From NCBI RefSeq assembly GCF_000313135.1, contig NW_004457532.1, forward strand, positions 1,006,044-1,055,309: a DNA stretch of 49,266 nucleotides, read 5' to 3'. The first letter of the stretch is position 1, and each line of letters begins with the position of its first letter. Shown piece after piece: positions 1 to 9,056 of the stretch. This DNA comes from Acanthamoeba castellanii str. Neff (lineage: Eukaryota > Discosea > Longamoebia > Acanthamoebidae). Position numbers and translations under genes: made by a program. The notes under the pieces were generated by a model. It was not told the DNA's origin, did not search any database, and was given only the letters and a program-made list of their open reading frames with translations.

Positions 1-136
1 ACGCAAGAGGAGACCACATCGTAAGGAATTATTTTAATTAAAAGCAAATAATTCAGCAATTCAACCATTGAGACGAGCAAGTAAAGAAGGGCGGACGGAC
101 GGACACAAAGGCGATTAATTAATCATCCATCTCGAG

Positions 137-1166
137 ATGAACGTTCAGCAATTTTCCATCAAGCAATTAGAAGTGGAGAGCAAGCATCTCAGCGACGTTT
201 TGCGCTGTACGTCTCCCCCCCCCGTGCCGTTATTTATTATGCAATGTGTAGCGGCTCAAGAATCGACTGCCCTTGTTGCGCTCGTGCCATGCAGGCATGC
301 TCCACACCGTGCTCTTCAATCGGGCGTTCGGACTGGTCTATCCCAAGGAGGAAATCATCGACACGCTCGACTTTGAATATGTACGTACAGAAAATCACTT
401 TGTAGTTCTATTTTTCTTTATATATATATTTATATTTATTCATCTCTTTTATGCACGCAGGTAAGGTGCGACGACGTGACGGTGCACCAGTACGTCGAGG
501 AACAAATCAAGACCTTCCGCACGACCCTCGCCGAAAGGGAGGATCGAAGAGCCCAGGTACGTGTGCCGCGTGTGCCGCGTGTGCCGCGTGTTGTGTGGTA
601 TCTGACCGGTGTGTGCGGCATGTACGATCAGTTGGTGCTGTCGTTTTTTGAGACGCGATCGAAGAAGGCCTGGTTCCGCAAGGTCGAGGAAAAGATCTGC
701 TTTGAGCAGTGGGTCTTCTTCATCATCCTCAAGGAGGACTCGCCAGTCGAAACGCCAGGTACAACAACCAACCAACAACCAACACTCCTTACAACCAACC
801 TGGCGTGCTCACTCACACACACGATTCTCTTCGTCTTCGTCGGGTGTGCAGAAGCGCGAGAGAAGCTCGAGAATGAGCTGCGGGAGCGCATCATGTACAT
901 CATTCAGACGGTGAACGAGAAGCAGAACCACATTCCACTCAAATTCCAGCCCACCGACCTCATCCCCTTCCCCTACGAGGTATGCACATGTTCCTTCGCT
1001 CCCAGTTCATCAAGACCGGCTCGGCACTTCACATGCAGCTCACCGACGTGGTCCACCACCCACCACCCATCACCCACCACAGATCACAATACCATCGACA
1101 TCAGAGAACTGGGGCGTGGACATGATGTGGAACCTCATCAAGAGCCCCCAGCCCATCCTCACATGA
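137..1166 (+). CDS. ATG101: ATG101, autophagy-initiation complex subunit
   Basis: HORMA-fold partner of ATG13 in the ULK/Atg1 autophagy-initiation complex, expected to act in the cytosol at forming autophagosomes. Six exons read in phase: 137-206, 295-380, 461-556, 632-758, 852-979, 1083-1166 (196 aa; the human protein is 218). Family hallmarks are visible: an N-terminal CMLHTVLFNRAFG stretch (human: AVLHTVLLHRSTG), FEYVRCDD, a KKAWFRK segment that matches the WF finger used to recruit downstream factors, QWVFFIILK, and a C-terminal MMWNLIKSPQPIL (human: TMRRLIKDTLAL). The start is the first ATG in frame with the conserved N-terminus. All introns are GT-AG. An AATAAA lies about 140 bases after the stop. 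Identification is firm; exact junctions are inferred from phase. Confidence 0.9.
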
Positions 1167-1305
1167 GCGTGCGCGCCGTTTTCCCCACCTTTCTGTCTAT
1201 TTATCTACTCTTATCTTTCTTATTCGCCCCCTCTCCTTCGTGAAGGGAATGAGCTATTGCTTGTCCCTCACCATCCGCACTCGCCCGCACACGCCGGCGG
1301 GCTGT

Positions 1306-1311
1306 AATAAA
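1306..1311 (+). other. Putative poly(A) signal of ATG101
   Basis: AATAAA hexamer in the AT-rich 3' flank of ATG101, followed by T-rich sequence. It is the only canonical hexamer between the ATG101 stop and the convergent minus-strand ORF. Confidence 0.5.
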
Positions 1312-1358
1312 ATCGATGTACAGAAGCTCTTCTTCTTCGTTCTTTTTATTTGTTTTAG

Positions 1359-1533
1359 TTGGCGACAACCAGGCCTGCCCCGGGGCATGAAGACCTCCCG
1401 CCGAGCTCAACTACGCGACCGGCACCGTGGGCGAGGCGGTGGCCTACTGGCGCGAGAACTACGCCGACCTGCTCGACGAGGCGCCGCCTTCGGTGTGGCG
1501 ACGTGGGCGCGGCCGAGCGACGGGCCAGAGGAG
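1359..1533 (+). pseudogene. Orphan exon-like fragment with an in-frame TGA
   Basis: A T-rich tract ending TTTTAG precedes this segment and a GTAAAT donor follows it, so it looks like one internal exon. One frame reads GDNQACPGA, then TGA, then RPPAELNYATGTVGEAVAYW and on through RENYADLLDEAPP, with coding-like codon use. No other exons of this frame are evident on either side. It lies between the ATG101 poly(A) signal and a convergent ORF. It could be a gene relic, a misassembled piece, or a short exon of an unseen transcript; a selenocysteine TGA is possible but unsupported. I do not recognise the protein. Confidence 0.3.
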
Positions 1534-1600
1534 GTAAATATATATATAAATGATATGTGGATAAGTGTAACCTTTAGTTTGGACGAGGTAGAATTGAAAC

Positions 1601-2383
1601 TCACAATTCTATAAACAAGCTTGGCAGAGTGCAAGTGGTGCCGTCAATGTCGTCCTCGCCGAGCCATACGCTGTGCTCGTGGGAGGAGATCAACGGCTGC
1701 ATCGGTATGTGCACCTCCCATTGGGGAGGAGGGGCGGCGGCGGCGGCCGCGGCCGTGGAGGGCCACACGGAGGGTTGATCGCCGCTGTAGTGAAGTTCTG
1801 GGTCGGGGTCGCCCAGTGTCATCTGGTCCCGCGCCGCTGCCGTTGGCGCCTCAACGCTTGGTGGCGTTGGCACGACTCTTGGCGTCTGGTGTCGTGGCTC
1901 TGCAACTTTTCTCTTTTTCTTCTCTCGCGACCGTGGTTGCGGTTGTTCTTTTCTCTTCCCTTGGTTTGGTTTTGATCTCTCTTTCTTTTTACTTTCCACC
2001 TTCCGCGACTTCCCCTTCGCTCTCGCTCTCGCTTTCGCACTTTCGCTGCTCGTCTCTCGTTCCTGGTGTTGCACCCCAACCTTTCTTTTGGGGGTCGGTT
2101 CAGACCTGGGCTTCGCCGCAGCTGTTCGTTTGGTCCCCCGACGTGCTCTGAGCGCACAGGTGCGTTGCTGCGCAGGCCGGGCTCGGCCTCCCACGCACAC
2201 GCAGTCGTTCGACTCCGGAGGGTCCAGGTCCTCCACCACCCTCGGCCTGCGCGGAGGCCCCACGCTGGCGGCCGGCCGTCTGGGTGGTGGCCCAGCTGGG
2301 ACGATCACGCAATCCTCATCGTCTACCTCCTCGACACCCCTGTCGTCCTGCGAGAGGTCGATGAAGACCTTGGCCGAGGTCAT
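1601..2383 (-). CDS. Basic, low-complexity protein with SUMO-interaction-like motifs
   Basis: Single open frame of 260 aa starting at the ATG on the complement of 2381-2383. The N-terminus has acidic-hydrophobic patches, KVFIDLSQDD, VDDEDCVIV and SNDCVCV, which resemble SUMO-interaction motifs. The middle (about residues 75-170) is Lys/Arg/Glu-rich, as in nuclear disordered proteins, and includes KKKERSKPNQGKRKEQPQP. The C-terminal third has an Ala/Pro tract and a short mixed-composition tail. No catalytic domain is recognised. It is divergent from TIPIN and shares the 338-base intergenic region with it. The frame is the longest and best supported here, but low complexity makes it hard to prove and an unseen intron near the 3' end cannot be excluded. 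Confidence 0.5.
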   Translation of the reverse strand: MTSAKVFIDLSQDDRGVEEVDDEDCVIVPAGPPPRRPAASVGPPRRPRVVEDLDPPESNDCVCVGGRARPAQQRTCALRARRGTKRTAAAKPRSEPTPKRKVGVQHQERETSSESAKARARAKGKSRKVESKKKERSKPNQGKRKEQPQPRSREKKKRKVAEPRHQTPRVVPTPPSVEAPTAAARDQMTLGDPDPELHYSGDQPSVWPSTAAAAAAAPPPQWEVHIPMQPLISSHEHSVWLGEDDIDGTTCTLPSLFIEL

Positions 2384-2607
2384 TGTTTGTTGAATGGAGA
2401 GGCCTCACCTGTGCCTCACCATCTCGTCCATGGTGGCCCTTCTTCTTTTTCTTTACTGCGCGCCTGGTGGACTCCTGGGCTTGGTGGGCACCGTGTCGTC
2501 CGCCTTTCACTGCCTCTTCTCTCGCGTTAGGCGCAAAAAATGAGTTGGCACTGAAACGCAACCACCACAGACTGGTTTTAACGTGTTACCGCAGAAAAAA
2601 GGCTGCT

Positions 2608-2653
2608 ATTGGCCGTTGGCGCCAACGGTAGGCAGGTAAAAAAGGCGGGAAAA
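2608..2653. promoter_or_regulatory. Divergent promoter core: ATTGG, 16-bp palindrome, E2F-like motif
   Basis: Within the 338-base gap (2384-2721) between a minus-strand ORF and TIPIN lie three elements: ATTGG (inverse CCAAT) at 2608-2612, the perfect palindrome CCGTTGGCGCCAACGG at 2613-2628, and GGCGGGAAAA at 2644-2653, whose complement TTTCCCGCC fits the E2F consensus TTTSSCGC. TIPIN is a replication-fork gene and such genes are commonly E2F-controlled, so S-phase regulation is a reasonable inference. The rest of the gap is C/T-rich on the plus strand with no other feature seen. Confidence 0.45.
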
Positions 2654-2721
2654 GACAGAACGGCAGTGCGGTGTCGAACGCGTCTCATCTCATCTGGAGA
2701 GGAGTTGAAGAAGGAGAGACG

Positions 2722-4723
2722 ATGAGGTTGCTGCCGGACAAGACCACGGGTGCCGTCTCGACGGTTGATGAAGACGCACCGCGCAAAGGTTCAAAGGGGA
2801 CTGCATCAGCCGGAGGAAGATCGGCCAAGGCCATCCCCGGCTTGGCCTACCTCTTCGATGATGAGAAGAAGGGTGGGAAGGAGGGCGAGGGCGGCGATGA
2901 GGGGAAGGGAGGGGCAAGGAGGCGGAGGAAGGGACCTGCCAAGGAGAGGAAGAAGGCGCGCAGAATCAATTACGAGCTCCTGTCCCAGCCCGAGGGACTC
3001 CCCGCCCTCTACGATCGGCTAAAGAGCGGCTTCAAGATCGATGAGAGCCTTCCCCTGGTTCGTTGGCCTTTCCAAGCACAGGACTAATTTATTGCTATTC
3101 ATTTTCAATTCCACTGATTTGGGCCTGGCATTTGCAGATTGATCAGATGGAACAATTGATTACGCCCTACCGCGAGTGGGCCAAGGATCTCATGCCCAAC
3201 TATACATTCGATGGTGCGTCTACTCTCTTTGTTCTCACAACTGCGGCGTTCATTCATCTTTATTTACGTTTTCGCGCCATACACCTAGACTTCATCGAGC
3301 GCACCGAGAAACTCAGCGGCACCTACGTAATCAGGGTACCGCAGCCGTGTGTGTCGTGCGTGTGTCGTGTGTGTCGTGCGTTGTGCAGCGCTGATCAGGA
3401 ATCGTGTTTCTGATGCGAGTAGGGCATGCTGGAGAGCCTACAACGCGGCGAGGGTGTGCCGCAGGTGGACGTAATCCTCAACAAGAGGCGAGCCCAGATC
3501 GACGACGCCGTCGACGACTACGATGACGAGGTCGCCGCCGCCGACGCCGCGGCTGGAGGAGCCGACGCTGCTCTCCGGCCCGACGTCGATTACCGCCCCG
3601 AGCGCGAAGAGATCAACCCCTTCCTCGCCGATGACGACGATGAGGACAGGACAGCCACCCCTGTTGTGCGCGCCGCAGCCAAGTCCGCTGCCGTCGATGA
3701 CGACGTACGTGTGTCGCGTGTGTGTCGTGTGTGTCGTGTGTCGTGTGTGTTCTACGCGTGGCATGCGTGAGCTGATGTAAAGAATGTTTGGAATGCACAC
3801 AGTTCAATCTGGAGGAGCTGCTGGCGAGGGACGCGGCCAAGCAGGTGCGCGACGACGACGAAAACGATGAAGAGGAGGTGCAGCGACGCCGGCAGAAGCG
3901 GGAGGAGTACGAGCGGTGGAAGCGGGAAGAGAAGGAGCGGGAGGAGGAGCGCGTGAGGAAGCTCAAGGAGGAGCGGGAGCGGGAGAGGGAGAGGAAGCGC
4001 GAGGAAGCCCTGGCCAAGAAGAAGGCCGCCCAAAAGAAGAAGAGCGAGAAGAACAAGAAGAGGCGGCGCGACGCGTCGACAGACGAGAGCAAGAGCGAAA
4101 GCGAGAACTACAAAAAGAGCGAAAGTGAAAGCGAAGAGGAGGAGCGACGGGAGAAGGCGAAGAAGGAGCGGGCCAAGAACGCGAAGAAGAAGGAGCGGGT
4201 GACTAGGAAGGAGGCCAAGCGAAGGAACAAGCAACGTAAGGCCCGCGATGACGATGACGATGACGACGATAGCAACAGCGACAGCGACAGCGACAGCGAC
4301 GCGAAGCAGAAGACGAAGCGAAACAAGAGCAAGAAGAACAAGTCGAAGAAGGAAAGCGACAGCGGTAGCGAAGACGAAGAGAAGGAGAAAGAAGAGGAAA
4401 AGGAGAAGGAAATGAAGAAGAAGGAGGCGCAGCAGCCGGTGGTGAGGCGAGTGGCCAGGAGGCGGGGCAGGCCCATCGCCGCCGCGGCGCCCCAGGCGGC
4501 TGAGCCGTCGATGGCCACCGGCAAGCGCAAGTCCACTGAAGAAGGCGAAGGAGCGGCCGCTGCGGTCGAGGAGCCTCGGAACAAAAAGAGGCGCGTCGAA
4601 CAAGAAGAAGAAGAAGTAGAAGGCGACAAGAACGAGAACGTCGCCGCCGCCAAGCCCTCTACGTCGCCGATGGAAGAGGAGGATCCCGACAACGTGCCCC
4701 TGGGCGTGCTGCTTGGCCTCTAA
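2722..4723 (+). CDS. TIPIN: TIPIN/Swi3/Csm3 replication fork protection protein
   Basis: Partner of Timeless in the fork protection complex, which stabilises stalled replication forks and supports checkpoint signalling in the nucleus. Exons: 2722-3057, 3138-3213, 3289-3335, 3423-3704, 3803-4723 (553 aa). The Swi3 domain is about residues 95-170: LLSQPEGLPALYDRL, then MEQLITPYREWAKDLMPNY, TFDDFIERTEKL and IRGMLESLQRGEG, matching the human pattern of GLPAL, MEHWAHRLFP, FEDFIDRVEYL. A DDDDED acidic patch and an FNLEELLARD motif follow. The C-terminal 300 residues are a Lys/Glu/Asp/Ser-rich charged, coiled-coil-like tail, far longer than in animal TIPIN. The first in-frame ATG is used. Intron 1 has the less common donor GTTCGT; intron 4 carries TGTCG-type repeats. 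Confidence 0.87.
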
Positions 4724-4833
4724 TCAGGCCTCAAGCAGAGAGTCACCCACCAGGCCCACTCCCTTTTTCACTTGTATGTTTTCTCTTTCACATGTAACGT
4801 TGAAGACGATGTAACGTTGAAGAAGATGATGAC

Positions 4834-7414
4834 CTACTTCTTCTGGTGCTGTTGCTGTTGTTGTGCAACGTGGCGGTGGTAGTCGTGTACCACCTCTCGT
4901 TGCTCGTTGGAGCCGCCGATTATCTGTAGCACATTGCCGTTCGACCCACCACACGCACATACATGCGATGGTGGTGGTGAGAAGGTGCGCCAAAAGGGCA
5001 ACCCATCCATCGTCATCGGCGGTAGGTCATCGTACGTGGAGGTGGTCGTCGAGATGGGCCTCGTTGAGGAGCTTCAGCCCCTCCTCCTTGTGTCCCGTCT
5101 CGTATGCGTATATTCCTGCAGCCCATCATGTACACACGAGTTACATGTTGATATATATATCTATATATGTATAAATAAATATAAATCTAATGCGTGTAGT
5201 AGAGTGGGGTACCCTTGCACAGGGGGACCCAAACTTGGTTGAGTTGCTCCTTGCGCGGCGAGGGCAGGCTCTCGGTCGCCTTCTCTATCTCCGCCACCAT
5301 CTCCCTGGCCTCCTCTCTCTTGCCTGAAGGCCAAGCAAGATAGAGGAAAAAAACACACAATCGTTCAGCCAAACGTGCGTGTGCGTGTGTGGTGGTGCGT
5401 GTGCGTGTGTGGTGGGGCGTGTGCGTGTGCGGTGGTGCGTGTGTGCGGTGTTACCCATGCGTAGGAGAGTGTGCAGGAGGAGCACGTCGTAGAACGGGTC
5501 CGCGTGGCCGTGCCTTCGGTCCTGTGAATCGCCTGGGTAAGAAGAAAGAAATCAAAAGAAAAGAATCGAAAAGAAAAGAGGTGCGTGCCTCGACGTAGGG
5601 GAGGAGCTGCCGCCACTTGGGCTCGAGGCCCCGGCCGCCCATCAGCTCCCACTTCCACAGCAGGCCCATGGCACCGAGCTGGTCCTGCGTGTTTCGGTTG
5701 TCGTGCGCCGGGAACGATTCGTCTTTTTTCGCCGCTTCCATCTTTCAAGAACACGCGCACCACCGCACACGCACGCGCAGTGAGACTGGGTGCGTGTCGT
5801 GTATCGTGTGTGTGTGTGTGTGTGTGTGTCGTGCGTGTATGTGTGTGTGTGTGTGTGGTGTGTGTGTGTGTGTGTGTGTTGCGAGGAGAGACTAGACCTG
5901 CTGCTGGGCTTCGTCGGTGAGGAATATGTGCGGGTAGTAGATCGACTCGATCTGATGCAAAAAAAAAGAAAGAACGAAAGAGAAAGAGAAAACCAAGACA
6001 AGAGAGCGAAGAAATGAGAGAGAGATGAGTGGCTGAATGTGATGGCAATCAGCAAAGGAGGAGGAGGAGGAGGAGGGCGGTGTGGTACTTCGTTGTGGGC
6101 CGATTTGGAGAGGTGGAAGAGGGCCAAATGGAACCAGTTGTGGGTATGCATGAAGGACATGCAGTCCTCCCAGTAATGCGCGTACTTGCTCAACCTGACA
6201 CCAAAACAGACACACAGACACACAGACACACGACACACGACACACACACGACAAACACCACACAAAATCACCATTTAGCCTTACACCAGTGCGTGTCGTG
6301 TGTATCTGTGGGTGAGTACCATTCGACGCCTTCGTCAGGTCGGTCGAGGGAGAGCAGGGCGTGCGCCACCGAGTGATGCGCCCACGGGTCGTCCTCCGCA
6401 ATCTCCACCCCCTACCAACGCACAACGCACGACACAAACCGCACACGCACGTCACACATCGCACACGCCGCGCACACAACACGCACGCTTGTGTCGTACG
6501 CGCTTGCCGGCGGCGAGGGCCTCGTCGTAGCGGCCGTTCTGTTCTAGGGCGAAGCAGAGCATGCCGTTGAAGTAGGGCCGGTCGCCCGACGTGTCCCGCA
6601 TGGCGAGCGCGATCTCGAGCATGCCCGCCCGATCGCCCACACAGAACGCCACCAGCTGGCCCCGCTTGAGCGCAAACAAATCCATCGGATACAACTCTGT
6701 GATCTGCACACGTCAGCACACGTCAGCACGACACGACACACGCAACACACACGACACACACGGCATGACACGACACGACACGCAGGGGTAGAGGTACGCG
6801 TTTGAAGTCGGCGTAGGCGCGGGGGAGGTCGCCGGCCATCCACGAGTTGAAGGCGTCGACGTAGAGCTTCTCCCGCTCGGTGACCTCGCTCGCGTCGGCC
6901 ACCTTCCGCGCGCGCTCGAGGTGCGCCCTGGCCTTGTCCATGCGCTCCCTTTGAGGGGGGGGGGTGAGCCGCACACGCCGCACACGCACCCAGGCCGCAC
7001 GCGCCGAGGGGGTGAGTACTTGGCGACTTCGTAGTCGGCGGCGAAGACCAGGGCGAGCACGCACGACGGGTCGGTGGCTGCCCCGCGCTCGATCACGTGC
7101 CAGTCCTTCCCGTACCTTGGATGGAGTTAAAAAACAGTGTTAATGATGATTAATATTTATTTGTATTTAATATGACAATAAGAATAAGTGATTTTATTAT
7201 TATTTCGTTCTTCGTTCTTCAGACAAATAAATACAAATAAATAATTGTGCAACCAGAAAGGAGAACAGGAGCAGTACCGCAGGACTTGCTCGCAGAACTG
7301 GTTTATGGATGAAATCACCGTCTTCGCTTCATCTTCAGTGAGATCTTGCGACAGGCTCACGTCCATGCCCTGAAAATCAGGCCTCCTTTGCATCTTCACC
7401 CTGCCCGGCTCCAT
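4834..7414 (-). CDS. TTC38: Tetratricopeptide repeat protein 38 (TTC38)
   Basis: TPR protein of the TTC38 family, which is conserved in bacteria and eukaryotes with unknown biochemical role. Twelve exons join in phase (complement): 7414-7278, 7115-7020, 6948-6798, 6703-6500, 6411-6320, 6194-6089, 5951-5898, 5741-5589, 5521-5455, 5323-5213, 5115-5036, 4923-4834, giving 446 aa (human 469). Family landmarks appear in order: ERAATDPS-like N-terminal region with KDWHVIERGAATDPSC, REKLYVDAF, ELYPMDLFALKRGQ, DDPWAHHSVAH, MHTHNWFHLALFHLSK, GLLWKWELMG, FYDVLLLHTLLRMG and the C-terminal IIGGSNEQREVV (human QLGGSNAQRDVF). Intron 8 appears to use a GC donor (GCACGC), needed to keep alignment with the family. 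Introns are loaded with CA/GT repeats. It converges with TIPIN 110 bases away. Confidence 0.85.
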
Positions 7415-7575
7415 CTTTTTCTAGTTTCTATTTTATTTTGTTTTGTTTTTGTTTTTGTTGTTTCGCCCACAGGAGTCGCGGAGAAGTTGGCGAGTTTTCG
7501 TATTTTAATCTGGAATGTGATCGACGCCCGACCATCCACCCTATTGGCCTTCCCAAGGACCAGGAGGATCGCAAA

Positions 7576-8978
7576 ATGTTGTTTCCCGGGTGCCAAGACG
7601 GTTTTTTCTTCTTCTGGTAGCTGCATCACCACCTCCACGCAGGGAGCGCAAGAAGCTTTGCAAGGAGAAGAGGAAACGTGTCAGGCATAGCTCCACTCAA
7701 TTTCTGTTGGTTTGCATTTCCTGGTTGCTACGTACGTCATGGTTGCTCGGACTCTACTACACCCCACGCGCTCTCTTGTGTTGTGTGATCGTCATCACGC
7801 ACCTCTTGCACGACGTGACTTGTTGTGGGCGCGGGCCAGTGCACACACTTCAGCCTCGCAGCACATGCAGCCAGAAGAGCACCACCACCAGCAGCAGCAG
7901 CCCGGAGCCGCCCCACCATCGGCCCACGAGAAGATGCGGAAGGACCGGTACGGCTCACCTTGACGTTTCCTTCTGCACTGTGACTCTAAATCTCTTTTTA
8001 TCACATTTTTATTTTATTTATTATTTGTTTTCGATTTAAATAAATAGAAAAAAACAGCTGTTGATGTGGTTCGGATGGGCATCTCCATGAACCACTACTT
8101 CTTGTTCACGAGACGATGGGTGCAGGGAGTTCGTGATGGAGTTTCTGGAGTTCCTCGCCTTCATGCAGGACGAGGCCACCTATTGGCGCCAGCCTGCTCC
8201 GGCTCCTACTCCTTCCTTTCCCTCGTCTTCTTCCTCTTCTTCGTCCTCGACAGAGCACCCCTTCTCCTTCCCCACACCTCCTTCGTCGGTTCCTTATCCT
8301 CCTTCCTTCTCCTCGCCTTCATCTTCACCACCGCCAGTCGCTACTTCGTCGTCTCCCCAACATCAACACCATCACCGTCGGCGTAGTGGAAGCTCTCGAC
8401 CACGTGGTCGGCGGAACAACAACCCAAGCTCAAGCCGGAACGAGCGCTCGTTCTCCCTCCCCTCTCCGCAGGCCTTCCCCTCCTACCAGCTCTCTACTTC
8501 TTCATCTTCTACTACTTCTTCTTCAACAACAATCCGCTACTCGTCTACATCGTCGCCGCTCTTCGGCTCTACGTCGTTCCCGTGCCCGCCGTGCGCCATG
8601 CTGGCGAGCACGGCGCCACCTTCGCCACCCCCGCACCTTCGACGCAGTCCCACCTTCAACCTCTCCGCCGACCTCCCCCTCTACTCGACGCCACTCGACG
8701 ACGACAGTTCTCAGCACCAGCATCATCATCTGCATCATCGTGAAGACGACCGACGAATACGTGGAGGGGGCGCCGGCAATGGTCACTATCATCACCATCA
8801 GCAACAACATCACCATCAGCAGCAGCAACATCATCAACTTCAGCACCAGCAGCTCACCAGTGGCCACATCGCGACCGACAGCAACGTGGAGGCGGAGGAG
8901 GACAGAAGGCAGATGGAGGTGGCGGAGGGCGAGCGACAAGAGGAAGGTAGCCTGCGGCAGAAGCCATGGCGAAGCTAA
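7576..8978 (+). CDS. Ser/Pro/His/Gln-rich low-complexity protein, tentative model
   Basis: Best in-phase model: 7576-7589, 7643-7679, 7862-7947, 8126-8978 (329 aa). The N-terminal part reads MLFPGERKKLCKEKRKR, then a His/Gln run, then REFVMEFLEFLAFMQDEATY, a short helical segment. The last exon is a 281-codon open frame dominated by Ser, Pro, His and Gln with an acidic end (EAEEDRRQMEVAEGER) and a TAA. I recognise no domain. Caution: inside the last exon the codon bias that marks real exons in this window shifts between frames (see findings), and the 5' end is uncertain because coding-like sequence continues upstream of 7576 toward the divergent TTC38 start. Treat the gene as probable and its exact protein as provisional. 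Confidence 0.35.
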
Positions 8979-9056
8979 ACAAAAAAACAAACAATTATTA
9001 GCTGTTGTTGTTATTATTTGTTTTAAAAAGAGGAGAAAAGAGATAACGAGGTCTCA

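Noticed and set aside
3788..4723. Long complementary open frames rich in Leu, Ser and Phe opposite the TIPIN tail
   Set aside because: They are antisense shadows of Lys/Glu codons (AAG/GAG read backwards as CTT/CTC) and have no splice structure of their own.
5790..5890. Open frames across a (GT)n tract within TTC38
   Set aside because: The stretch lies inside a TTC38 intron bounded by phase-consistent exons; the frames are simple-repeat translations.
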